The position numbers and the translations under genes are program-made. From Chlorops oryzae (Eukaryota > Arthropoda > Insecta > Diptera > Chloropidae), in NCBI GenBank assembly GCA_020466095.1, contig CM035806.1:70199077-70263076 (forward strand): a DNA stretch of 64,000 bases, read 5' to 3'. The first letter of the stretch is position 1. Every line of letters begins with the position of its first letter. The notes beneath the pieces are model-generated. The model searched no databases. It was not told the origin of the DNA and saw only the letters and a list, made by a program, of their open reading frames with translations. Positions 10,584 to 19,357 of the stretch are shown in pieces.

Positions 10584-13500
10584 ATGGACGAACAGGATGC
10601 CGAAAAACGTCGTAATGGAGATGAGAGACAGGAAGATGCTCCCAATATTTCGAGTATTAACGAATTGACGGTGAGTGTCGACGTCTTAAAGGAATTAGTA
10701 AAGGGTTCTCAAGAAGTTCGACCGGTGCAACGGAGTGTTGGGTTTCCTTGTTTCGATCCAGACCATTCGCGCATCGACATAAAAAAATGGTGTGCGGATG
10801 TAGATCTCAGGGTACTACGCGACGGCCTTGAAGATTTTGATGTCGTCCCTCGCGTGCAAGCAGCTTTGATGGGCAGATCAAAGAAATGGTACGATAAATA
10901 CGGCTACCAACATTATACTTGGTCGAGTCTAAAAGAGTCGTTGATGCACACGTTCTCCAATGGCGTGGATGTAGTTGTGGAGCTGAGGAAGTTGGCTAAT
11001 TCTGAAAGCAAAGATTTTAGTACCTATACTGATTCTGCCATGGAAAAGGTGTCCCAGATTAATAGACTTCCATTCGAAATACCCGAGGACATTGTGGTAA
11101 AGATTATTATCGGTTGTGTTTCCGAAATGGGTTTGCGCAATTCGCTCACGTTCGCGATGCCAACTTCCGTTCAAAATTTGGTTGATCAATTGTCCTCTAT
11201 ACGCGAGCGGCCGCAAGAGAGGAATGTTTCTCAAAGTGTGGTTGAACGGGAACGTGGGCAACAAAAACCATATTATGTGCGAGAAAGCGTTAAGATTCCT
11301 TGTGAAGTTCCTTTTAAGCGGTCACGGAGGGAGGAAGATAAAAAGTGTTTTCAGTGTGGAAATAAGGGGCATATTCGTCAAAACTGTCCCGGGAGGAACT
11401 CGCTAGAAGTCAAACCCTTCAACAGCAAAATAAAAAAATATGGAGATGCTGACAGAATCGTTTTACAGTGTTCATTTTGTGGCAAGGGTGGACATGAAGA
11501 AGCTACGTGTTGGGCGAAAGAACGAGCAAGCCGCAAATCCGTCAATCTTTGTAAAAGTGTTGTAGTGTGTCAAGACTATACCCCGATAGTGGTCTGTGGA
11601 AGTGTGTATCAATGTCTCCTAGATAGCGGTTCCGATTGCTCTCTGATTCGTTCGGATGTGGCCGACAAGTTACCTTTAAAAAAAATTCCTTATTTTCTTA
11701 ACGTGCAAGGAATTGGAAAGGAGGTAATTCTACTGACTGAAAAGGTGGAGGCTCTGATAGAGTTTGAGGAACTTGTGGTTGAAGTCAATCTTCACGTGAT
11801 AGACAAAGCCTATTTAAAAAACGAAATTATCATAGGAAGAGATGTACTGAAAGACAAAAGTATGGAGATTGTAACCAATGCGGCTGGGTCGAGCCTGCGC
11901 CGAAGCTGTCTGAAAGTTGACACTGTCTCTAGTCTTTCGTGTGGATTGTCGGCGCCAATAGAACAAATGTTGAATACTGTTCTGACTAGGTACGCCTCAA
12001 ATTTCATAGATGGATTGCCTACAGCAAGGGTAACCACAGCTTCCCTTAAAATTCGTTTGAAAGAGGACAAAGTTGTGAGTTATAGGCCTTACCGGATGTC
12101 TTTCAGCGAGCGACAGACTACAAAAGATATAATTTCAAACTTGATGTCACATGGCATAATAAGAGAAAGTCATTCTCCTTTTGCAAGTCCCATGATTCTC
12201 GTAAAAAAGAAAGATGGACAAAATCGTCTTTGCGTGGATTTCAGGGCTCTCAATAAAATCACGATTAAAGACCGGTATCCGTTGCCAAGGATTGAGGACC
12301 AATTAGATAAATGGGGTGGAATTAAATACTTCACTTCTTTGGATATGGCATCTGGTTTCCATCAAATTCCCATACAGGCCGATTCCATTGAAAAAACAGC
12401 TTTTGTTACACCGGACGGACATTATGAGTATTTGTGTACGCCGTTTGGTCTTGCCAATGCACCTGCAGTGTTTCAACGTGCCATCAATGTTGCGTTGGGG
12501 TGTTTGAAAGACACAGTCGCCATGGTGTATCTCGATGACGTCCTTATACCATCAAGTACTGAAGAAGAAGCTCTCCAGAAGCTTGAGACAGTTTTAAAGG
12601 CTTTAGTGGACAGTGGATTTTCCCTGAATTTAAAAAAATGTAAGTTCCTTCGGACGAAGATAGAATACCTGGGTCGTGAGGTAAGCGCTGACGGCGTCAG
12701 ACCGAGTCCTACTAAGATTGATGCATTGGTAAGATCGCCGACACCAACTTATGTAAAACAGGTTAGACAGTTCATGGGACTGGCTAACTACTTTCGAAAA
12801 TTTGTTCCACAATTTGCAGCTAAAATGAGTTGTATCACGTCCTTGACAAAAAATAATACGGAATTTCTCTGGTCGGAAGAGTGTGAAGCGGCTAAACGTT
12901 ACATTGTTAACCTGCTCACAACTCGCCCATTGCTCGTTTTTTTTAATCCTGAACAAGAAACCGAATTACATACTGATGCTAGCGCTCTTGGGTATGGGGC
13001 CGTCTTATTTCAACGCGTGGACGGACGATTATTTGTAGTCGCATATTACAGTCAAGCCACTAAGCCATATGAGGCCAAGTATCATAGTTATGAGTTGGAA
13101 ACTTTGGCTGTAGTGAATGCTGTCAAACACTTCCGTCACTACTTGTTGGGCGTACGTTTTGTGGTTGTAACGGATTGTAACGCTTTGAAAGCAACTCAGC
13201 AAAAGAGGGATTTGTTGCCAAGAGTTGCCCGTTGGTGGATATATCTTCAAGATTTTGATTTTGAGATTGTGTATAAAAAAGGACAAACGCTACTATATGC
13301 TGACTATCTCAGTCGGAATACTCCGGTTAAGAACTGTCTCAAAGTCAGTAGTCTGTCTGAAACATGGCTGCACATCGAGCAGGGAAATGATCCATACGTA
13401 AAGGAAATCAAGGATAAACTGAAAACTGGTGATTGCGACACTGTTTCACATTACTTATTGAGGAAAGGACTACTTTATAAGAAACTTCAAGACACCGATA

Positions 13501-13739
13501 AATTATTTGTACCAAAGGGGTGCCGACTGACCCTTATGAGACGTTTCCACGAAGATAATTGTCACATTGGTTGGGAGAAAACACTGGCTAAGATGAGAGA
13601 GTATTTTTGGATGCCGTCAATGACTAGGAATGTGCGTAAGTTCGTTGAGTCTTGCTTGGTCTGTTTGGTGGTTAAACGACCTTCCGGTAAAAAGCAGTGT
13701 GAGTTACACCCAATAAAAAAAAAGACCTATCCCCTTTGA
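10584..13739 (+). CDS. Gag-Pol polyprotein, broken near integrase
   Basis: ATG at 10584 gives MDEQDAEKRRNGDE and an open frame of about 1051 residues. Order: a gag domain; two CCHC knuckles, CFQCGNKGHIRQNC (about residue 254) and CSFCGKGGHEEATC (about 296); aspartic protease LLDSGSDCSLI (about 345); reverse transcriptase with CVDFRALNKI (about 549) and the catalytic YLDD (about 649); RNase H with ELHTDASALGYGAVL (about 793) and TDCNAL; and the integrase zinc finger H/H...CLVC (about 985-1025). The frame stops at 13737-13739, just after a run of nine A, before the integrase core. Gag and Pol share one frame with no ribosomal shift signal seen. It packages, copies and would integrate the element. 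Confidence 0.93.
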   Translation: MDEQDAEKRRNGDERQEDAPNISSINELTVSVDVLKELVKGSQEVRPVQRSVGFPCFDPDHSRIDIKKWCADVDLRVLRDGLEDFDVVPRVQAALMGRSKKWYDKYGYQHYTWSSLKESLMHTFSNGVDVVVELRKLANSESKDFSTYTDSAMEKVSQINRLPFEIPEDIVVKIIIGCVSEMGLRNSLTFAMPTSVQNLVDQLSSIRERPQERNVSQSVVERERGQQKPYYVRESVKIPCEVPFKRSRREEDKKCFQCGNKGHIRQNCPGRNSLEVKPFNSKIKKYGDADRIVLQCSFCGKGGHEEATCWAKERASRKSVNLCKSVVVCQDYTPIVVCGSVYQCLLDSGSDCSLIRSDVADKLPLKKIPYFLNVQGIGKEVILLTEKVEALIEFEELVVEVNLHVIDKAYLKNEIIIGRDVLKDKSMEIVTNAAGSSLRRSCLKVDTVSSLSCGLSAPIEQMLNTVLTRYASNFIDGLPTARVTTASLKIRLKEDKVVSYRPYRMSFSERQTTKDIISNLMSHGIIRESHSPFASPMILVKKKDGQNRLCVDFRALNKITIKDRYPLPRIEDQLDKWGGIKYFTSLDMASGFHQIPIQADSIEKTAFVTPDGHYEYLCTPFGLANAPAVFQRAINVALGCLKDTVAMVYLDDVLIPSSTEEEALQKLETVLKALVDSGFSLNLKKCKFLRTKIEYLGREVSADGVRPSPTKIDALVRSPTPTYVKQVRQFMGLANYFRKFVPQFAAKMSCITSLTKNNTEFLWSEECEAAKRYIVNLLTTRPLLVFFNPEQETELHTDASALGYGAVLFQRVDGRLFVVAYYSQATKPYEAKYHSYELETLAVVNAVKHFRHYLLGVRFVVVTDCNALKATQQKRDLLPRVARWWIYLQDFDFEIVYKKGQTLLYADYLSRNTPVKNCLKVSSLSETWLHIEQGNDPYVKEIKDKLKTGDCDTVSHYLLRKGLLYKKLQDTDKLFVPKGCRLTLMRRFHEDNCHIGWEKTLAKMREYFWMPSMTRNVRKFVESCLVCLVVKRPSGKKQCELHPIKKKTYPL

Positions 13740-14554
13740 CACAGTTCATGCCGATTTCATGGGACCTTTTGACGATAAGAATTTTAGGTATACATATTTT
13801 TATTCTCGTTGATTCATTTACCAAGTTTGTCGTTCTCTTGCCGTCCAAAACCTTAAAAGCCTCCGAAACAGTGCAGCTTTTTCACAACTATGTGATGTTG
13901 TTTGGTGCTCCAGGTAAGTTAATGAGTGATAAAGGTACTAACTTTACCAGTGGAGACTTCAAGAAGCTTTGTGCTTCGCTTGGAACAGAGCTCCATTTTA
14001 TATCTCCTGGAGCTAGTCGAGCCAACGGACAGGTAGAGCGGTACGTCGACACTGTTGCTAATTTACTTCGAACTAACACGAGTATTGAGTGGACTAGCTA
14101 TGTAAGCAGAGTACAGTTGGCATTAAATACCACAGTAAACAAAACGACGGGGTATTCTCCCCTTAAGATACTAACTGGTGTTACGGGTAGAACTCCGGAG
14201 CTTGGGGTATTGCTATCTGAACTTAAATTGGAACCTCAATATGATGACATTCAAGCAATTCGGGAGTTAGCAGAAGAACGGTCGGATGAAAATTCTAGAT
14301 GTATGAAAGTTCGTTTTGACAAGAATAAATGCAAGCCAAGCAAATTGGAGATTAGTCAAAAGGTCGTATATTTCAGTAACCAAATACGGAAGTCAAAACT
14401 TCAGAATTATTACCAAGGACCTTATGAAGTTGTTGGGGTGCTGGCGAATGACCGCTATAAACTTAAAAATGAAAATTCAGGCAAAATCATAGTTGCAGGA
14501 AGAGAAGTTATTCGTCCAGTTCTGATTGTCGAAAATGATAACGCACAAATATAA
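13736..14554 (+). pseudogene. Integrase catalytic core, frameshifted from Pol
   Basis: This open frame carries the DDE integrase core: LVDSFTKFVVLLPSK (first Asp), LMSDKGTNFTS (second Asp) and RANGQVERYVDTVANLL (Glu), then the chromodomain-free C-terminal region YYQGPYEVVG. It has no ATG of its own at the true domain start. The preceding bases (13732-13795) make integrase sense in a third frame, so two indels separate it from the Pol frame. One is likely in the poly-A run near 13716-13724 and one near 13790. The C-terminus ends at 14554. Confidence 0.88.
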
Positions 14555-14599
14555 CAAAAATTTTAGGTAAATTCATTGCTTTTGTGGACTCTTTGATTT

Positions 14600-15075
14600 C
14601 TCAGACAAGCGTAAGATCGCCTCTGAGCTGGGAATCGGGGTAATAGTTTTTAAAATGTTTTGTTGACAAGCTTAAAAATGCCTCTATTTCGTGGTATTGT
14701 TGGAGCATGAATTTCAGACAAGCATAAGGTTGCCTCTGAGCTGGAAATTCACATGCTTCTGTTGTGTACAAATTTTTGCGTTCAAGCTTAATATTGCCTC
14801 TGATCGAATGAGTTGTTCTGACATGAATTCCAGACAAGCTGAAGATTGCCTCTGAGCTGGAAATTCACGATTTTCTGTTTTGAAGAACTTATGTTCTGAC
14901 TGGGGTCAAGCTTAAGATTGCCTCTGATCGAATGAGTTGTTCTGACATGAATTCCAGACAAGCTGAAGATTGCCCCTGAGCTGGAGATTCACGATTTTCT
15001 GCTTCCGAGAGCTCTTGTTTAGATTGCGGCCAAGCTTAAGATTGCCTCTGATCGAATGGGTTATTGTGGTCCAAG
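14600..15075 (+). repeat. Tandem repeats in the 3-prime region of the gypsy element
   Basis: The words AAGCTTAAGATTGCCTCTGA and GACAAGCTGAAGATTGCC alternate. A longer unit of about 120 bases with TCGAATGAGTTGTTCTGAC, ATTCCAGACAAGC and CTGGAAATTCACGATTTTCTG is present twice almost unchanged (from about 14783 and 14904), with diverged partial units on each side. It lies between the end of integrase and the right LTR and is non-coding. Confidence 0.85.
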
Positions 15076-15279
15076 TTTAAATTTTGAGGTTGGAATTGGA
15101 GTCATAGTCTCGCAGTATTGTGGTCAGTTGAAGCGTTGGTCTCAGATAGACCATAGTTTGTGAAAATAAGACGATGTGCTTTGAGCAAGAAAGAGGGAGC
15201 TGTGTTTGGTACTTTGAGTTCTTTATAAGAAAAGTTGACTAGACATAAGTTGTTGTGTTAAGAATTAATACTGAATCTC

Positions 15280-15377
15280 TCATCGAGAGCGATGATATTT
15301 GCAGGATGGCCGTGTTAGAGCAAAATTATCATCGAGAGCGATGATATTTGCAGGATGGCCGTGTTAGAGCAAAATTA
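15280..15377 (+). repeat. 49-bp tandem duplication across the 3-prime LTR edge
   Basis: Bases 15280-15328 and 15329-15377 are the same 49-base unit: internal sequence (CATCGAGAGCGATG, itself a small hairpin) plus GCAGGATGGCCG plus the first 16 bases of the LTR. The true LTR starts at 15362; an extra LTR start lies at 15313. There is no obvious purine tract directly before the LTR. Confidence 0.9.
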
Positions 15378-15690
15378 GAAAAAGTATTCACTTTGTGTGA
15401 AATTGACAACCTTGGCTTTGGGTTATGTTTAGGCTGTTCACTGTTCTCGAAATGAACAAGCCTGGCATAGAGTTCTGTGAAATTGAAGGAATAAAAGTTT
15501 TCTTGTTGAAGAGAAAACTTTTCAACAGACAGATCTGTGAGAGCTGAGCACGATAGCCCACAGAATTGTCCGATGCAAAGAAGGACTAGTTTTAAAAAAA
15601 AAAAAGAAAAGAAAAAGGATTGTCAATTCCTTTTATTTCAAAAAATCCAAGGAAGGATCGTGAACTCTCTTTTCTTCTATTTTTCTAGCA
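15362..15690 (+). repeat. 3-prime LTR
   Basis: Same length (329) and ends as the left LTR. It is followed by the TGTA target copy at 15691. Confidence 0.93.
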
Positions 15691-15794
15691 TGTATGTAGT
15701 AAGTAAAGTCATTTCACAAAAGCTGAAATTTTTTAAACTAATAGTTAACTTAACGTCTTTAACGAAAAAAGCATCCAGCTGCATATTTGGTGGG

Positions 15795-15892
15795 GGAAAA
15801 GGGTCCAGCTGATACAGTGAAAAACACATCGTATCGGTATGCGCTCGGTCGCTTTGCATCTTAAACTGTATCAGCTGGACACTTTTCCCCTA
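15795..15892. repeat. Hairpin-forming inverted repeat
   Basis: Arms of about 27 bases containing GTCCAGCTGATACAGT and its inverse ACTGTATCAGCTGGAC enclose about 44 bases. It may be a very small MITE or part of the CCAGCTG-containing repeat flanking the gypsy element. Confidence 0.65.
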
Positions 15893-16155
15893 TGAAATAT
15901 CAAGCTAGATGCTTTTTACTATTTACTTATTTAGTGAACTATTATATTTCCTAATTTCAGCCCTAGCCCTATCAAATATTTATACTTTTTTTTGTTAATT
16001 AACACAGAGCGCCCATGCAGTTATTACCAGAGTGAGTAAAAAAAGCCCGAAAAAACCCAAAAATAAGCGCTATAAAAAGCTCGAAAAAACAAGGAAAATA
16101 GTCAAAAAAATATGCAGTTAAAATTTATTTTTTATTCATTGGACTTATTAAAATA

Positions 16156-16516
16156 TCGTCGGCTTAAAGTGTAAGCCTGCTAACTAACAATTTCAAAACT
16201 TTACAGGGTAAACAAAAAACACTTTTGTTTCAAGACTTCAAAGTAGGGAAGGAAACCCAAAATATTAATGGTTTATTTTGTTCCTATATGAAGTCTCTTC
16301 TAAATTCGATTCTGTGACTTGTTGGTATTAGCTGTGACCTTTGACCACAGTTGGACTTAGCAGTTTTACTCATCACCAATTTCTCCGTATTTAGAATTTG
16401 AAATTAAAAAAGATTTTTTTGCCTGACGATGCAGTGTCCTTTTTTCTTTCGAATGACATCGAAAAGTCGGAATCGGTTATTAGTGGACTTAGCAGGTTTA
16501 CACTTTAAGCCGACGA
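16156..16516. mobile_element. MITE, 361 bp, TA duplication
   Basis: Terminal repeats TCGTCGGCTTAAAGTGTAA then CCTGCTAA, inverted at the right end with one difference in the first 27 bases. TA copies lie at 16154-16155 and 16517-16518. No coding capacity. Tc1/mariner-type by target site only. Confidence 0.8.
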
Positions 16517-16571
16517 TATATGACTTTTACATTTTCAAACAAAAAATGTTGGCGCTTCTTGCTTAAAGCTA

Positions 16572-17005
16572 GTACACAAAGGCAGCGGAATTCATTGGCG
16601 GAATTGAGGCTGAATAAATTTTATTTCCGCGAAGGAATGTCAGATTGACAGATACCATAGGGCGGTAAATTTGAATACAAATACATGAGCTGTTTGAAGC
16701 GTAATAATTTTAATATTCGAACTCAGTATAACCGTTCACCATAATTTTCCGATGGATTCAGCTGCTAATGTCAAAATTCCTTCGCAATTAATTCAACTCG
16801 GCCAATAAATGGCGAAGAAATTCGCTTCAGCGCCATCTGTTGACAATTAAAACAAAAAAAACGCTATGTCAAATTCCTCCGCTCTTTTTTCACTCTTGTG
16901 TACTAGCCGAAGGAATTAATTGGAGTTTCAATTTCTTTGCATTCCGCGACGGAATTGTCTCATACATTTTTATATGGAATGTCAAATTCCGCTGCCTTTG
17001 TGTAC
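16572..17005. mobile_element. MITE, 434 bp, TA duplication
   Basis: Terminal repeats GTACACAAAGGCAGCGGAAT are perfect in the first 20 bases at both ends, flanked by TA at 16570-16571 and 17006-17007. Words GGAATT and AATTCC recur inside in both directions. It lies inside the hAT remnant next to its transposase fragment. Confidence 0.85.
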
Positions 17006-17111
17006 TAGCTTTTATGAATGAAAAAAATCGTTCAACGTCTGAAGAGGTAAGGGGGCAAAATTTTAAAACACACTCAAACGTAAATACGCGATCGAACGTA
17101 TACGCCAGCAT
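17006..17111 (-). pseudogene. hAT transposase C-terminal fragment
   Basis: On the minus strand PLTSSDVERFFSFIK matches the hAT dimerisation region (SSADVERSFS pattern). The same motif is found on the plus strand at about 48018 in the large hAT. The reading is cut by the MITE that ends at 17005. Confidence 0.6.
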
Positions 17112-17484
17112 TGGACACAGCCCTTAAAAGAGTCATTGACAAAGGAAAGCAATAAAGCAGAAATAAAATCAGCTGAAAAAACGCAACATTGTTGATTTTT
17201 TCGGAAATTAGGTAGGAAAAGGCATTTAAAATAGTACAATTAACCAAAAATATGGGAAATATGCACAAAAAATAGTTTTTGGCAAGAAAATAGCTCGCAC
17301 TACTAAAATATGCAAAAATTGTATGACGTATGCAAAAACAAGCATTTATTCACTCTGGTAATCAGCTCCCTTTACGAACTTATTTACTTGTAACCAAAAA
17401 AGTATTCCGCTGCCGAATACTTATGGAGCGGTTGCTACATTATAGTGCTTTAGTACATCAATAGAAAAGTTTGCATCTAGACCT

Positions 17485-17779
17485 GGCGTGGCTCAGTGGG
17501 CAGAGTGCGTGGCCAAGAATCCGAAGTGCTTGGGTTCGAGTCCCACTCTGGCAGGCGCCAAATTTTTTTTTTTTTTTATTAAAAAATAAGGCTTCCAAAT
17601 CCAACTCCTAGGAATTTTGCCACGAAAGCCCTTTTATTTCTATTATTAATCTCTTATTTTTATCCATTGGAGCACATTTTTGTGAACTTCCACTTTTTTC
17701 CACTTTTTCTTGCCTGCCCAGAGGTTCGAACTCGGGCCTTCCGACTGCTAGCTCAGGCACTTTCCACTGCACCATCCCC
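17485..17779. mobile_element. Short element with inverted tRNA-like heads at both ends (copy A)
   Basis: The left end is tRNA-like on the plus strand: A-box-like TGGCTCAGTGGGCAG near 17491 and B-box GGGTTCGAGTCC near 17531, then GGCGCCAAA and a poly-T tract. The right end is tRNA-like on the minus strand: TGGTGCAGTGGAAAG, B-box GAGTTCGAACC, then GAAAAAGTGGAAAA reading inward. Both promoters therefore point into the element. ACCT lies at each edge (17481-17484, 17780-17783), a possible 4-bp duplication. Neither head folds into a sound cloverleaf, so these are SINE-like heads, not tRNA genes. Confidence 0.65.
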
Positions 17780-17789
17780 ACCTCTGATT

Positions 17790-18690
17790 AAAAGGCAGGA
17801 AATACAATATTTTATAAAATATTGCAGACAATATTAGCAAGGATAATCTCTTACAAGTATGCTTTCGGTAATGCATTTTGTCGGCGCAACCCATTAAGCA
17901 GTGCGCCGCTGGGACAAAAAGCAGCGACAGAGAAGAGAACGAAAAATTTGTCAGTGAGAGAAAATTAACCAATCAAAAAAGGCTTTAGGTACATTCTAAA
18001 AAATGAGAGCAAGCAAAATGTTTTAATGTAGCATGCTTTGCATAGTTCAATGAAAAATAAATTGAATAACAACGAATAACGTGTTCAATAGACTGCGCGC
18101 ATTAAATAAGAGAGGTATTATTGGTTGTATTTGTATTTGATTTATACTTTTATACTTTAAATTAAAGATTCAGTTGAGCTTTTTAAAAATCCTTTGCTCT
18201 GTAGCATTATATTTGAAGATGAAAAGGCTCAAATGGAACTAGATTCGCTTTAAAAAGATGCCTTGCTTCCTCTTAGTCGAGGCCTTGAAATTTGGTGTCA
18301 TATTGACAAAAATAAGTACCCGTTGCTTAAATCAAAAATATACCTTTTTTAAATTTTTGGAACAACGTACGCATGTTAATCAGCTTTCTCTCACATAGAT
18401 TTTATAAAAAACAAGTTCAGAAATTCGTTAACTGATAACCACCTTGAAAATCTTTTGCATTTAAGACTTCAGGAAATGAAATTGATTTTGACGAACTTAT
18501 TCAGTTTTCAACATAATTCAGAAAGCTTGTCTTTTGCTAATGAAATAAGTTGTTTTCCGCTCTGTCTGTTATTCGCCGCATTCAAGTTTCTTTTTTTCCA
18601 AAAATTTGAAATTTCCTAAACATTTTTCTCAGTGCAGAGTAAAGCGCAGGCAGCACACACACAAGCAAAAGCTTCAATGTAGTGGTGCCC
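17790..18690. other. AT-rich spacer, no gene seen
   Basis: No supported gene. Short fragments of other repeats may be present (GCGCCGCTGGGACAAAAAG near 17904), but no element boundaries were found. Confidence 0.35.
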
Positions 18691-18714
18691 AGCCCTGGTT
18701 ATAATCATAGATTA

Positions 18715-19195
18715 GTCATATTAGGTCGAAATAGGTACAAAATTGTTTGTTATATGACTTATTTCGACTGAAAAGTCAAATAGACTATGAAGTCCGAAAC
18801 TCAAGCCCGCTCGACTTTGAAGTCGAAGTATGCAACGAAATAAGTCAAATGTTGTCCTTATTTCGCGCTAAAAGTCGAACGGACCCTAAATTTGAATTTA
18901 AGTCGAAACATTTTTCGGTGTGCCTTAAAAAATTGCCTAATTTGCAATTCAAAGTCAAGTCAATATTAAGTTACAAAATAGGGAACTTTTACCTATTTTC
19001 GACCAAACATCGACTTGTAAGTCGAAACGACTTTGAAGTCATGAAATAGGTCGAATAAAGTTAATTTGTACCTTCGAAGTGAACTAAAGTTAGGTCATAT
19101 TTAAGGACGGAAAATAGGTCAGAAATAGGGTATTTTCAACCAAAATAGATCGATCCGACTTACTGCTGGTCGAATCGCCCTATTTTGCTTCTTGG
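18715..19195. repeat. Region dense in the word GTCGAAATAGGT and its variants
   Basis: AAGTCGAA, GTCGAAATAGG, GACTTATTTCGAC and AATAGGTC recur more than a dozen times in both orientations over about 480 bases. The single long frame across it (18747-19049) is a by-product of the repeated words. Terminal repeats were not resolved. Confidence 0.6.
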
Positions 19196-19357
19196 GGATG
19201 TTTACCGTAACTATTCGAAGTTTAAAACTTAAAAACTTTCAACATAATATTCTAAATTATTGAATATTTATTTATTTAACAATAGAAAAGACTTATAAAT
19301 TTAAGATTTTCTACACTACTTGTAGTTTACATAAAAAACCACTTCGCGAAATTTCTT

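Larger units (their letters stand above)
10222..15690 (+). mobile_element. Complete Ty3/gypsy LTR retrotransposon, 5.5 kb
   Basis: Bounded by two LTRs of 329 bases each (10222-10550, 15362-15690), starting TGTTAGAGC and ending CTAGCA, with direct TGTA copies at 10218-10221 and 15691-15694. The LTRs differ at only a handful of positions, so insertion is recent. Order is LTR, leucine-tRNA-like primer site, gag, protease, reverse transcriptase, RNase H, integrase, a repeated 3-prime region, LTR. No envelope frame is present. Two frameshifts near 13.72-13.80 kb break integrase, so this copy should need helper proteins. The domain order is Ty3/gypsy; a link to the mdg3/micropia group is only a suggestion from the primer site. 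Confidence 0.93.
16028..17357. mobile_element. hAT remnant carrying two nested elements
   Basis: Ends CAGAGTGAGTAAA and, inverted, CAGAGTGAATAAA. The flanks GTTATTAC and GTAATCAG agree at only 5 of 8 positions, so the duplication has decayed. The left subterminal sequence (AAATAAGCGCTATAAAAAGC) resembles the right end of the large hAT at 36768-48479, and a transposase C-terminus lies on the minus strand near 17006-17060, so the two are probably one family. Confidence 0.6.

Noticed and set aside
13736..14554. Integrase as a separate gene with its own start
   Set aside because: No ATG at a sensible domain boundary, and the preceding bases encode integrase in another frame, so it is a frameshifted part of Pol.
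17487..17562. tRNA gene
   Set aside because: A- and B-boxes are present but acceptor and anticodon stems do not pair, and it is one end of a repeat.
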